From Oceaniradius stylonematis (GTDB lineage: Bacteria; Pseudomonadota; Alphaproteobacteria; Rhizobiales; Rhizobiaceae), in contig NZ_QFWV02000006.1 of NCBI RefSeq assembly GCF_003149475.2, positions 66,579-105,980 of the forward strand: a stretch of 39,402 nt of DNA, written 5' to 3'. A program made the translations under genes and the position numbers. The notes below the pieces were generated by a model. That model did no database searches. It was not told the origin of the DNA and saw only the letters and a list, made by a program, of their open reading frames with translations. Every line of letters starts with the position of its first letter. Within the stretch, counting starts at the first letter, position 1. Below are positions 23,784 through 32,431 of this stretch, piece after piece.

Positions 23784-23815
23784 CGAATTCGGCAGTCGTC
23801 CGCTTGCCGAATTCG
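23784..23815. repeat. Perfect 11-bp inverted repeat between aminotransferase and sodB
   Basis: CGAATTCGGCA (23784-23794) and TGCCGAATTCG (23805-23815) form a perfect 11-bp stem with a ten-base loop. It lies 25 bases after the aminotransferase stop and about 90 bases before the sodB start. No T-run follows, so it is not a classical intrinsic terminator. It could be a transcript-end stabilising hairpin, a rho-independent-like pause, or an operator in the sodB promoter region. Confidence 0.6.
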
Positions 23816-23905
23816 GTCTTGAAGTCTACATCAGCGGTCAGGATTTGCGCGCCATCCGGACCCGTCCCGCGCAAGTCCGATCATCCGACGGAGAGGACCC
23901 CGACC

Positions 23906-24508
23906 ATGGCTTTTGAACTTCCCGACCTTCCCTATGATTACGACGCGCTCGCGCCCTACATGTCGCGCGAAACGCTCGAATTCCATCACGACAAGCACCA
24001 CCAAGCCTACGTCACCAAAGGCAACGAACTGGCTGCAGAAGCTGGCATGGACGGGCTTTCGCTCGAGGAAATCGTCAAGCAGTCGCATGGCAAGAACCCG
24101 GGCCTGTTCAACAATGCCGGCCAGCATTACAATCACATCCACTTCTGGAAATGGATGAAGAAGGGCGGTGGCGGCACGTCGCTGCCGGGCAAGCTGCAGA
24201 GCGCGATCGACAGCGATCTGGGCGGCTATGACAAGTTCAAGGCCGATTTCGTCGCCGCCGGCGTTGGCCAGTTCGGGTCGGGCTGGGCCTGGATCGCCGT
24301 CAAGGACGGAAAACTGGAAATCATGAAGACGCCGAACGGCGAGAACCCGCTGGTCCATGGCGCGCAGCCGATCCTCGGCGTAGATGTCTGGGAGCATTCC
24401 TACTATATCGACTACCGCAACGCCCGGCCGAAATATCTCGAAGCCTTCGTCGACAACCTCATCAACTGGGACCATGTCCTTGAAATGTATGAAGCTGCGA
24501 CGAGCTGA
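23906..24508 (+). CDS. sodB: Superoxide dismutase, Fe type
   Basis: A 200-residue iron/manganese superoxide dismutase, which converts superoxide to hydrogen peroxide and oxygen in the cytoplasm. Metal ligands are visible: His in LEFHHDKHHQAYV, His in NHIHFWKWM, and the Asp/His pair in DVWEHSYYIDYRN. FNNAGQHYNH carries Gln at the position typical of FeSOD (E. coli SodB Gln69), and the length is right for SodB; a cambialistic enzyme cannot be excluded. The start at 23906 has GGAGAGG upstream and gives the standard MAFELPDLPYDYDALAPYM opening; the frame extending back to 23804 is not family-like. A terminator follows. Confidence 0.95.
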   Translation: MAFELPDLPYDYDALAPYMSRETLEFHHDKHHQAYVTKGNELAAEAGMDGLSLEEIVKQSHGKNPGLFNNAGQHYNHIHFWKWMKKGGGGTSLPGKLQSAIDSDLGGYDKFKADFVAAGVGQFGSGWAWIAVKDGKLEIMKTPNGENPLVHGAQPILGVDVWEHSYYIDYRNARPKYLEAFVDNLINWDHVLEMYEAATS

Positions 24509-24545
24509 CCGGACAAAAGCCGGCCTGAATGCCTGAATGATGTGA

Positions 24546-24570
24546 AGCCCGGCCGCTGTGCCGGGTTTTT
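24546..24570 (+). terminator. Intrinsic terminator of sodB
   Basis: AGCCCGGC (24546-24553) and GCCGGGTT (24560-24567) form an eight-pair stem (one G-U) with a six-base loop. The stem runs into TTTTT. It sits 37 bases after the sodB stop. Confidence 0.8.
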
Positions 24571-24679
24571 CGTTACGAACTGTTCACAATAACGCGTCTT
24601 GATTTTCGCTCTCCGGTTGCATCTTCTTCTTTGCGATGCGGGCTTCGGCTCGCCGCAAAAAGCATCCGGAGGAAAACAG

Positions 24680-25126
24680 ATGTTGCTGAGAACCTTGACG
24701 ATCGCCGCGACCATGTTGGCCACTGGCGCGACGGTGTCGATCGCGCAGGACGATCCGATCGCCGAACGCCAGGAGACCATGAAGACGATGGGCCGTTCGA
24801 TGCGCGTGCTGGTTCCGATGGCGCGCGGTCAGGCGGATTACGATGCGGAGGCGGCGCTCGCTGCTTTCGTCCAGATGAACGATGCGGCGCAAAATTATGG
24901 CGATCTGTTTCCCGAAGGCTCGGAAACGGGCGGTGACACGCGCGCCAAACCGGAGATCTGGTCCGATCGTGAGGGCTTCGATGCCGCCGTGGCCGCCTTC
25001 AAGGACGACCTCGCCATGGCGGTTTCGGCCGACATCGGCAGCCTCGACGCGTTCCGTCCGGTGTTCGGCGCCGTTGCGCAGAATTGCGGCGACTGCCACG
25101 AAGACTATCAGGTTCCCGAGAACTGA
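24680..25126 (+). CDS. Cytochrome c' (cytochrome c prime family)
   Basis: A 148-residue periplasmic c-type cytochrome. The signal peptide is residues 1-21 (LLRTLTIAATMLATGATVSIAQ, cleavage after IA or AQ). The mature protein is a four-helix-bundle type with the single haem-binding motif CGDCH close to the C-terminus, followed by EDYQVPEN, as in the PF01322 cytochrome c' family. These proteins bind NO or CO at a five-coordinate haem and protect against NO. The ATG at 24680 is chosen for CCGGAGG upstream and the clean signal peptide; the frame extending back to 24599 is not credible. The di-haem cytochrome gene follows 76 bases later, so they may be redox partners. Confidence 0.88.
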   Translation: MLLRTLTIAATMLATGATVSIAQDDPIAERQETMKTMGRSMRVLVPMARGQADYDAEAALAAFVQMNDAAQNYGDLFPEGSETGGDTRAKPEIWSDREGFDAAVAAFKDDLAMAVSADIGSLDAFRPVFGAVAQNCGDCHEDYQVPEN

Positions 25127-25154
25127 TCGTCCGAAGGCTCTTGGCTCCGATCTT

Positions 25155-25192
25155 GCCGGCGGTGCCTGGAGCCCGCCGGCGAACAGCTTTTT
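25155..25192 (+). terminator. Hairpin with delayed T-run between cytochrome c' and di-haem cytochrome genes
   Basis: GCCGGCGG (25155-25162) and CCGCCGGC (25173-25180) form a perfect 8-bp stem with a ten-base loop. TTTTT follows seven bases later (25188-25192). The distance to the T-run is long for a classical terminator. It could reduce read-through into the downstream gene, giving unequal expression of the two cytochromes. Confidence 0.4.
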
Positions 25193-25202
25193 GTGAGGCA
25201 CG

Positions 25203-26132
25203 GTGCGTCGTCTGACGGTCTGGATGGTCCTGATTGCCACGGCGGGCGTGGCTGCGTTCTGGCTGCTGTCCGCGCCCGTCCGGCTTGCTGCAACCGATCT
25301 GGCTGTCTTCGAAGCGCACGAACCCGATCTCGCAAACGGCGAGAACCTCTTCTGGGCGGGCGGCTGTGCATCCTGTCATGCAGCGCCCGATGCCGAAGGC
25401 GACGCCCGTTCAATCCTGTCCGGTGGTCTGGCTCTCGAAAGCCCTTATGGCGTGTTCGGCGTTCCGGGCATTTCGCCCGATCCCGATACCGGCATTGGCG
25501 GCTGGTCCTTTTACGATTTCGCCAATGCGATGAAGCGCGGCGTGGCTCCGGACGGGCGCCACTATTATCCATCCTTCCCCTATGCGTCCTATGCGAAGAT
25601 GCCGCTGACGGACCTCGCCGACCTCTGGGCCTATCTGAAGACCCTGCCGGTTCCCGACAGCGCAGCCGAAATACCCCAAACGCAACTTTCCTTTCCTTTC
25701 AATATGCGCCGCGGCATCGGCCTTTGGAAACGCGTCTATCTGGACGAAGGGCCGGTGGTTGCCGACGATGCGCTGGGCGATGACCCCGTTCTGACGCGCG
25801 GCCGCTATCTGGTCGAAGGTCCGGGCCATTGCGGCGAGTGCCACACGCCGCGAAACATCGGGTTGGCCATGGACGGTTCGCGCTGGCTCGCCGGTGCGCC
25901 CAATCCCGAAGGCGAGGGGCGCGTGCCCAACATTACCGGGCATGCCGACGGTTTGGCGGGCTGGACCGCGGACGACATCGCCTACGGCCTCGAATCGGGC
26001 TTCACGCCGGCGTTCGATTCGATGGGCGGTTCGATGGCTTCAGTCGTCAAGAACCTCGCCAACGCGGCCGCCGAAGACCGCGCGGCCATCGCGGCTTACC
26101 TCAAGGCGATTCCCGAGATACCTGACGGGTGA
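25203..26132 (+). CDS. Di-haem c-type cytochrome, membrane-anchored
   Basis: A 309-residue cytochrome with two class I c domains. An N-terminal hydrophobic segment (about 4-24) acts as signal or anchor. Haem motif 1 is CASCH (about residue 55) and motif 2 is CGECH (about residue 212), each followed by a distal Met region (for example KMPLTDLADLWAYLKTLP and FDSMGGSMASVVKNL). The architecture resembles the cytochrome subunits of membrane alcohol/gluconate-type dehydrogenases, but with two rather than three haems. It should pass electrons in the periplasm. The start codon is GTG with GAGG five bases upstream. It converges with the oligopeptidase B gene, nine bases apart. Confidence 0.9.
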   Translation: MRRLTVWMVLIATAGVAAFWLLSAPVRLAATDLAVFEAHEPDLANGENLFWAGGCASCHAAPDAEGDARSILSGGLALESPYGVFGVPGISPDPDTGIGGWSFYDFANAMKRGVAPDGRHYYPSFPYASYAKMPLTDLADLWAYLKTLPVPDSAAEIPQTQLSFPFNMRRGIGLWKRVYLDEGPVVADDALGDDPVLTRGRYLVEGPGHCGECHTPRNIGLAMDGSRWLAGAPNPEGEGRVPNITGHADGLAGWTADDIAYGLESGFTPAFDSMGGSMASVVKNLANAAAEDRAAIAAYLKAIPEIPDG

Positions 26133-26141
26133 GGGGCCGTA

Positions 26142-28265
26142 TCAGCCCGCCTTGCCCACGGTCTTGAGCGCGAACGCATAGACCTCGGCGATCTCCTCGA
26201 GCCGCGAGAAGCGTCCCGACGCGCCGCCATGGCCAGCGCCCATATTGGTCTTCAGCATGACAGGCGCGTCCGATGTCGAATGGTCGCGCAGCTTCGCCAC
26301 CCATTTGGCCGGTTCCCAATAGGTCACGCGCGGGTCGGTGAGCCCGGCGACGGCGAGCACGGGCGGGTAGGGCAGGGCGCCCACATTGTCATAGGGACTA
26401 TAGGCGGCGATGGTCTGGTAATCGGATTCCGATGCGATCGGATTGCCCCATTCGGGCCATTCGGGCGGCGTCAGCGGCAGCGTGTCGTCGAGCATCGTCG
26501 TCAGCACATCGACGAACGGCACTTCCGCGATGATGGCGCCGAACGCCTCGGGCGCCATGTTCATGACGGCGCCCATCAGCAGGCCGCCCGCCGAACCGCC
26601 CTGCGCGACGATCCTGTCGGGCGCGGTATAGCCTTCATCGGCGAGATGCCTTGCGACGGCAACGAAATCCTTGAACGTATTGGTCTTCGCCTCTCGCTTG
26701 CCGTCTTCATACCAGGCAAAGCCCTTGTCCTTGCCGCCGCGAATGTGGGCGATGGCATAGACAAACCCCCGGTCCACCAGCGACAGGCAGTTGGTGTTGA
26801 AGGAAGCGGGGATGGTGATGCCGTAGGAGCCGTAGCCATAGAGCAGACAAGGCGCGGAACCGTCGAGCGGCGTCCCGGCCTTCATCACCAGCGACACCGG
26901 TACCAGTGCCCCGTCATGCGATGTCACCTGAAGCCGCCGTGTCACATAGGCGTCCGGATCGTGGCCGCTCGGCACTTCCTGTGTCTTCAGAAGCGTGCGT
27001 TCACCGGTCGTCATATTGTAGTCGAAAACCTGGCTGGGCGTCGTCATCGACGAATAGGTGAAGCGGATGACGTCCGTGTCATATTCATACGAGCCCTGTA
27101 GCCCCAACGCATAGGCCTCCTCGTCAAAGGCGATGTGATGCACCTCGCCGGACTGGCGGTCCATGATCGCGATGCGCGGCAGGCCGTCCTCGCGCTCCAG
27201 CCAGACCAGATGACGCGCGTAGGCCTGATGGCTGAGGATCAGCCGCCCGGGCTGATGCGGCACGATTTCGGACCAGTTCGCCTTTTGCGGCGCATCGACC
27301 GGTGCCGTCACGATCTTGAAGTCCTTGGCGCCGTCGGCATTGGTCAGGATGAAGAAGACTTCGCCGCCTTCCTCCAGCTCATATTCGATGCCCTGGACGC
27401 GCGGCTCGACCATGACCGGCGCCGCGGCCGGATCGCCGGCTTTCAACAGTCGGAACTCGCTGGTTTCGTGGTCGTGAATGTTGATGAAGACGAAATCGTT
27501 GAGGCGGCTCTGGCCGACGCCCATGAAGAAGCCCGGATCGGTTTCTTCATAGATCAGCCGGTCTTCGGCCTGTGTCGTCCCAAGCCGGTGATAGAAGAGT
27601 TTGGACGGGCGGTGGTTCTCGTCCATCCGCGTATAGAAGAAGCCTTCCGCCCCGGCATCGAAAACGCCGCCGCCGGACGTGTCTTCGACGGTGTCGTCAA
27701 GATCGTCGAGCGTTGCCAGATCGCGGACGCGGCAGGTGAAATATTCCGAACCTTTGTCGTCAAAGGCCCACAAGAGCTTGCCGTGATCGGCCGAATGGTC
27801 GGCGCCGCCGAGCCGGAAATAGTCCTTGCCGTCCGCCTCCTTGTCGCCGTCGAGCAGGATCGCGCGCTCGCCGTCGGGGGTCTTGCGCGGGACGCGGTAG
27901 AAGCGCGGCTGCTGCCCGCCGGTCTTGTATGACGATCCGTATGCCCACGGCCCGTCCGGCGCCGGCACGCTTTCATCGTCTTCCTTGATGCGTCCCTTCA
28001 TCTCGGCGAACAGCGTCTTCTGCAGCTCTTCCGTGTCGGCCATCAACACTTTCTGATAGGCGTTCTCGGCCTCCAGATGATCGCGAATATCACTGGCCAG
28101 CACGGAGGGGTCCTTGAACACAGCCTGCCAATTGTCCGCACGCAGCCAGGCATAATCGTCATTGCGGGTAATCCCGTGCCGCGTGTCGGCGATGGGGCGT
28201 TTTTCTGCTGCCGGTGGTGTCATATCGGTCTGAAAGGGCATATCGGTCCGAAAGGGATTGGGCAT
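26142..28265 (-). CDS. ptrB: Oligopeptidase B (S9 prolyl oligopeptidase family)
   Basis: A 707-residue serine peptidase of family S9A, cleaving short peptides after Arg or Lys in the cytoplasm. An N-terminal seven-bladed propeller region carries the family start PIADTRHGITRNDDYAWLRADN and the DENHRPSKLFYH blade. The C-terminal alpha/beta-hydrolase domain has RGGKDKGFAWYEDGK, the catalytic Ser in GGSAGGLLMGAVMN, the Asp in LTDPRVTYWEPAKW, and the His near GAGHGGASGRF. The N-terminus contains repeated short segments (PFRTDMPFQTDM), so the true start could be a few codons downstream. The gene is divergent from the glutathione S-transferase gene and has no partner in an operon. Confidence 0.93.
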   Translation of the reverse strand: MPNPFRTDMPFQTDMTPPAAEKRPIADTRHGITRNDDYAWLRADNWQAVFKDPSVLASDIRDHLEAENAYQKVLMADTEELQKTLFAEMKGRIKEDDESVPAPDGPWAYGSSYKTGGQQPRFYRVPRKTPDGERAILLDGDKEADGKDYFRLGGADHSADHGKLLWAFDDKGSEYFTCRVRDLATLDDLDDTVEDTSGGGVFDAGAEGFFYTRMDENHRPSKLFYHRLGTTQAEDRLIYEETDPGFFMGVGQSRLNDFVFINIHDHETSEFRLLKAGDPAAAPVMVEPRVQGIEYELEEGGEVFFILTNADGAKDFKIVTAPVDAPQKANWSEIVPHQPGRLILSHQAYARHLVWLEREDGLPRIAIMDRQSGEVHHIAFDEEAYALGLQGSYEYDTDVIRFTYSSMTTPSQVFDYNMTTGERTLLKTQEVPSGHDPDAYVTRRLQVTSHDGALVPVSLVMKAGTPLDGSAPCLLYGYGSYGITIPASFNTNCLSLVDRGFVYAIAHIRGGKDKGFAWYEDGKREAKTNTFKDFVAVARHLADEGYTAPDRIVAQGGSAGGLLMGAVMNMAPEAFGAIIAEVPFVDVLTTMLDDTLPLTPPEWPEWGNPIASESDYQTIAAYSPYDNVGALPYPPVLAVAGLTDPRVTYWEPAKWVAKLRDHSTSDAPVMLKTNMGAGHGGASGRFSRLEEIAEVYAFALKTVGKAG

Positions 28266-28359
28266 GGTGGGTCCGCTGTGCTTTTGTCGCGCTTCTAGGT
28301 ACGCTGCCGCGCGGTGATTGCAATCGCGCCGGAAAGAAATTCGTTCGGGAGGTGAGCCG

Positions 28360-28998
28360 ATGGCTTTGACGTTTTACACAAACCCGATGAGCCGCGCCCA
28401 GATCGCCCGCTGGGCGCTTCACGAGGTCGGTGCCGATTACCAGGAGCGCATTCTGGGCTTCGGCGCCGAGATGAAGAGCGCCGACTATCTGGCGGTCAAT
28501 CCGATGGGCAAGGTCCCGGCCATTGTTCATGACGACACCATTGTCACCGAGGCGGCCGCTATCTGTCTCTATCTGGCCGAGGCTTTCCCGGAGGCGGGTC
28601 TTGCGCCACAGACGCGAACCGAGAAGGCCGACTGCTATCGCTGGATGTTTTTTGCGGCCGGTCCCGTCGAACAGGCCATTACGTCGCACGCCATGAAATG
28701 GGACGAGGGCCTGGACGCCAAAAAATCGGCAACGCTCGGTTTCGGCACCTACGATGCCGTTGTCCACACGCTGTCCGCTTTCCTGGAAGGCCGCGACTAT
28801 GTGTGCGGCGGTCGCTTCACGGCAGCCGATCTCTATGTCGGCGCACAGGTAGACTGGGGTCTGCAATTCGGCACGATGCCATCCACGCCGGCTTTCGAAA
28901 CCTATGCCGCACGGCTGCGGGAGCGTTCCGCCTACAAGGCCGCCAGGAAAATCGACGCTGATGTAATCGCGGCAATGCAGGCGGAGACCAGCACTTGA
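28360..28998 (+). CDS. Glutathione S-transferase family protein
   Basis: A 212-residue cytosolic GST. The N-terminal thioredoxin-fold domain starts with LTFYTNPMSRAQIARWALHE; the Ser of NPMS is the probable glutathione-activating residue. The glutathione-binding loop is NPMGKVPAIVHDDTIVTEAAAICLYLAE. An all-helical C-terminal domain follows with GRFTAADLYVG. It conjugates or reduces electrophiles with glutathione; the subclass (beta-like or theta-like) is not clear. The start at 28360 is set by GGGAGG ten bases before; the longer frame from 28318 adds a non-family stretch. Monocistronic. Confidence 0.93.
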   Translation: MALTFYTNPMSRAQIARWALHEVGADYQERILGFGAEMKSADYLAVNPMGKVPAIVHDDTIVTEAAAICLYLAEAFPEAGLAPQTRTEKADCYRWMFFAAGPVEQAITSHAMKWDEGLDAKKSATLGFGTYDAVVHTLSAFLEGRDYVCGGRFTAADLYVGAQVDWGLQFGTMPSTPAFETYAARLRERSAYKAARKIDADVIAAMQAETST

Positions 28999-29243
28999 CC
29001 GGCGCGTCGCACCCAGATCGACCGATCGTTGTCCGCGCTTCAGCGATACCATGTGCCGTGCCGCGGCCAAACAGTTTTGCCGCAGCGCGGGGGCGCAAAC
29101 GGCCCGGTTGTGTGCGAAAATCGGTAAAATCGGACGGGCATGATCTTGCCTAGCCATCACTTCCCGCCTAAATCCGGCGCAAATAACAACAATCACGCCG
29201 CTTTTTTGTCCCGCGCAGAAAAGACAACCTACGCCAAGACCTC
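28999..29243. promoter_or_regulatory. Upstream region of the mrp operon with near-palindrome and direct repeat
   Basis: This 245-bp region contains a 21-bp near-palindrome (29063-29083: GCGGC-C-AAAC-A-GTTT-T-GCCGC). Its symmetry is broken only at one pair and the centre. It also has an 8-bp direct repeat AAAATCGG at 29117-29124 and 29126-29133. Both lie upstream of mrpA, whose start has only a weak ribosome site. Operator function and the responsible regulator are inferred, not known. I could not place a promoter with confidence. Confidence 0.45.
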
Positions 29244-31610
29244 ATGGATCTGACGTTTCTCGCCTTTTTTGCGCCCTTCATCGCGGCCGCGTTTGCACCT
29301 GTTCTGGTCAGGCTTCTTGGTCACAATGCCGCCTGGGTCCTGGCCCTGGTTCCTGCGCTCATCTTCGTCCACTTTGCCGGCTTTCTGCCCCAAGTGGCCG
29401 AGGGCGGCAGGGTGACGGGCGGCGTTCAGTGGATTCCGTCCTTCAACGTCAATTTCTCCTGGCTGATCGACGGCCTGTCCCTGACCTTTGCCCTTTTGAT
29501 CTCGGGCATCGGCACGCTGATCGTTCTTTATGCGGGCGGCTACATGAAGGGCCATCCGCAGCAGGGCCGGTTCCTCTGCTTCATCCTGATGTTCATGGCC
29601 GCGATGCAGGGGCTGGTCCTGTCGGACTCCTTCTTCATGTTCTTCGTGTTTTGGGAGCTGACCTCGATCACCTCGTTCCTGCTGATCGGGTTCAACCACA
29701 ATGCCGAGCGCTCGCGCCGCGCTGCGATGCAGGCGCTGGTTGTCACCGGCGGCGGCGGGCTGATCCTGCTGGCAGGTCTCATCTTCCTGTGGAACATGAC
29801 AGGCGTCAGCGAGTTCTCGCTGCTCTTGGGCACCGGCGATCTGGTTCGCGAGAGCCCGTTCTATCTGGCGGCCCTGATCCTCGTGCTTGGCGGCGCCTTC
29901 ACCAAGTCGGCGCAGTTCCCGCTGCATTTCTGGTTGCCAAACGCGATGGAGGCGCCGACGCCCGTGTCGGCCTATCTGCACTCGGCGACCATGGTCAAAG
30001 CCGGCGTCTACCTTCTGATGCGGCTCAATCCGGTGCTTGGCGACACGATTGCCTGGGAAACCATTTTGCCGCTGTTCGGCGGCGCAACGCTGCTTGTGGG
30101 CACGTTCCTGGCCGTGCGCCAGACCGACCTGAAGCTGATGCTCGCCTATACGACCGTGGCCTCGCTCGGCCTTCTGGTCATGCTCACCGGCTTCGGCACC
30201 GAAAAGGCGATCGAAGGCGCGGTCCTCTATCTGGTCGCGCATTCGCTGTTCAAGGGTGCGCTGTTCATGGTGGCCGGCAATGTCGACCACGAGGCCGGCA
30301 CCCGCGACGTGACCAAGCTCGGCGGGCTTTTGGCGGCCATGCCGATCACATTCGGCGCCGCCATACTGTCGGCCTTCTCGATGGCCGGCCTGCCGCCCTT
30401 CGTCGGCTTTCTCGCCAAGGAGGAGATCTATTACGGCATCGCCGCATCCGATCCCTGGTCGGTCTTCATCACCACCGTTGCGATCGTCGGCAATGCGCTG
30501 ATGTTGGTGATCGGCTTTGCCGTCGCCGTCAAACCGTTCCTGGGCCCCAAGGTCGAAACGCCCAAATCCGCGCACGAGGCGCCGCTTTTGATGTATGCCG
30601 GGCCGGTTTTGCTGGCCGCGCTGAGCCTTGCTGCCGCCCTCTGGTCGGGTCTGTTCCACCAGTTCATTTCAAGCCCGATGGCATCGGCTGTCGCCGGTGC
30701 GCCGCTTGAGATCACCATCTCCATCATCCCCAAGCCCGGCATCGCGCTGACGCTGTCGATCGTCACCATTGCAATCGGCGCCATACTCTATTTCGGACTG
30801 GCCCGTCTGCGCGCTGCAATGGCGGCCTCGCTCGAGGCGATCGGCTGGGGTCCCGACCAAGGGTTCGACCAGTTCATGCGCGGGCTGGTTCGCCTGTCTG
30901 TCGTTCTGACGCGCACGCTGCAGAACGGCCGCATGGAATTCTACATGACGGCGACCTTCGTGCTGCTGGCCCTGTGGCTGTTTCGGACCATGTTCGTCGC
31001 CGGCGAGTGGCCCGCGGTTCCGGCCTTCCCGGTCCTGTCGATCTATGAGTGGGTCACCGTTTCCATCATCGCCATCGGCCTGATTGCGGTCGTGCGTGCC
31101 AAGAACCGCCTGACGGCGATCGTCTCGCTCGGTATTCAGGGTTTCGCCGTCGCGATCCTGTTCATGCTGATGGGCGCGCCGGACCTGTCCTTCACCCAGT
31201 TCATGGTCGAGACGCTGACCGTGGTCATCCTGGCGCTTGCCATGACGCGGCTGCGCCTGTCGCCGCAGGATCATCGCTCCGCCGGCCAGACGGTGCTCGA
31301 CGGCACCATCGCCATCGCCTGCGGCGTTGCGCTGACCTTCATCCTGCTGCAGATCCTGCAGACGCCGTTCGACCGGACGCTGACCGAGTTCTTCAATCTC
31401 TACTCCTATTCGCTCGCCCAGGGCCGCAATATCGTCAACGTGATCCTCGTCGACTTCCGCGGGGTGGATACGTTCGGCGAGATCGGCGTCGTCATGGTGG
31501 CCGGATTGGCGATTCTCGCCCTTCTGCGGATCGTGCCCAAGCGGTCGCTGGGCAGCGCGCCGGCGCCGCGCGTGCCCGCGCCCGAACCCGTCGCCGTGGG
31601 CAAGGAGTGA
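29244..31610 (+). CDS. mrpA: Mrp-type Na+/H+ antiporter subunit A
   Basis: A 788-residue membrane protein, the large subunit of the Mrp (Pha/Mnh) cation/proton antiporter related to NuoL of complex I. It has about 20 hydrophobic segments. The antiporter-module core shows [57 protein letters not shown], including the conserved Lys and His of the proton channel, then a second half with VKAGIY-like segments and the C-terminal MbhD/DUF4040-type domain ([31 protein letters not shown]). This length is normal for MrpA. It is the first of seven genes; mrpB follows four bases later. The operon exports Na+ or K+ against protons for pH and salt tolerance. Confidence 0.96.
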   Translation: MDLTFLAFFAPFIAAAFAPVLVRLLGHNAAWVLALVPALIFVHFAGFLPQVAEGGRVTGGVQWIPSFNVNFSWLIDGLSLTFALLISGIGTLIVLYAGGYMKGHPQQGRFLCFILMFMAAMQGLVLSDSFFMFFVFWELTSITSFLLIGFNHNAERSRRAAMQALVVTGGGGLILLAGLIFLWNMTGVSEFSLLLGTGDLVRESPFYLAALILVLGGAFTKSAQFPLHFWLPNAMEAPTPVSAYLHSATMVKAGVYLLMRLNPVLGDTIAWETILPLFGGATLLVGTFLAVRQTDLKLMLAYTTVASLGLLVMLTGFGTEKAIEGAVLYLVAHSLFKGALFMVAGNVDHEAGTRDVTKLGGLLAAMPITFGAAILSAFSMAGLPPFVGFLAKEEIYYGIAASDPWSVFITTVAIVGNALMLVIGFAVAVKPFLGPKVETPKSAHEAPLLMYAGPVLLAALSLAAALWSGLFHQFISSPMASAVAGAPLEITISIIPKPGIALTLSIVTIAIGAILYFGLARLRAAMAASLEAIGWGPDQGFDQFMRGLVRLSVVLTRTLQNGRMEFYMTATFVLLALWLFRTMFVAGEWPAVPAFPVLSIYEWVTVSIIAIGLIAVVRAKNRLTAIVSLGIQGFAVAILFMLMGAPDLSFTQFMVETLTVVILALAMTRLRLSPQDHRSAGQTVLDGTIAIACGVALTFILLQILQTPFDRTLTEFFNLYSYSLAQGRNIVNVILVDFRGVDTFGEIGVVMVAGLAILALLRIVPKRSLGSAPAPRVPAPEPVAVGKE

Positions 31611-31614
31611 GCCG

Positions 31615-32034
31615 ATGCGCACCTTGATCTTCCGGGCAACCGCTCCGTACCTGACCGCGCTGATGCTGCTCTATTCGATCTTCGTCCTGTTGCGCGGGCA
31701 CAACGAACCCGGTGGCGGCTTTATCGGCGGACTGATCGCCGCATCGGCGCTGGCCATCTACGGCATCGCCTGCGGCGTTTCGCCGGTGCGGCGCGCGATC
31801 CGCTATCATCCGATGGCGATTTCCGGGTTTGGCCTGTTCCTTGGTGCGATCGCCGGGATGTTCTCGCTGTTTGCCGGCGTGCCCTACATGACGGGTCTTT
31901 GGATCTACCCGACCGTTTTCGGCGTTGAACTGAAGCTTTCCACGACGCTGATCTTCGACATCGGCGTCTATCTGGTCGTGCTCGGTGCCATCACCTCCAT
32001 CGCGCTCGCGTTGGAAGAAAAGGAGCGCGACTGA
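31615..32034 (+). CDS. mrpB: Mrp antiporter subunit B
   Basis: A 139-residue inner-membrane protein with four hydrophobic segments and the subunit B motif [21 protein letters not shown]. It is required for assembly of the Mrp complex together with MrpA and C-G. The gene ends in a one-base overlap with mrpC (TGATG) and begins with a GGAGTGAGCC segment serving as ribosome site at the end of mrpA. Confidence 0.95.
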   Translation: MRTLIFRATAPYLTALMLLYSIFVLLRGHNEPGGGFIGGLIAASALAIYGIACGVSPVRRAIRYHPMAISGFGLFLGAIAGMFSLFAGVPYMTGLWIYPTVFGVELKLSTTLIFDIGVYLVVLGAITSIALALEEKERD

Positions 32035-32411
32035 TGGAAACCGCCGTTGCGGTCCTGACCGGCCTTTATTTTGCGGTCTCGATCTATCTGATGCTGTCGC
32101 GGCACATCATCCGCATCCTGCTGGGCACGGTGACCCTGTCGACCGGTGCGAACCTGACGATCTTCGCAATGGGACGCATCACACGGGAAGTGCCGCCGAT
32201 CATCCCCAGCGGCCTTTATCTGCCGGCCGAGGGCGCCGCCAACGCGCTGCCGCAGGCGCTTGTCCTGACCGCGATCGTGATCGCCTTTTCCCTGTTCGCC
32301 TTCCTGCTCGTGCTCGTCATGCGCTCCTATCAGGAGCTTGGCACCGACGACACGTACGCCATGCGCGACGCTGAACCCGAGGGCGAGCCGCTGCCGCCGC
32401 TCGGCTACTGA
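32034..32411 (+). CDS. mrpC: Mrp antiporter subunit C
   Basis: A 125-residue homologue of NuoK with three membrane segments, including LSRHIIRILLGTVTLSTGANLTIFAMG and LPQALVLTAIVIAFSLFAFLL. The acidic C-terminal tail (DDTYAMRDAEPEGE) is cytoplasmic. NuoK-like subunits lie between the antiporter modules of the complex. It is translated by one-base overlap from mrpB and followed after 20 bases by mrpD. Confidence 0.95.
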   Translation: METAVAVLTGLYFAVSIYLMLSRHIIRILLGTVTLSTGANLTIFAMGRITREVPPIIPSGLYLPAEGAANALPQALVLTAIVIAFSLFAFLLVLVMRSYQELGTDDTYAMRDAEPEGEPLPPLGY

Positions 32412-32431
32412 ATTCAAGGACACCCGACCCG

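Noticed and set aside
29229-30659. 476-residue minus-strand ORF
   Set aside because: Antisense shadow of mrpA; Gln/Arg/Glu-rich composition comes from reverse-reading of membrane helices.
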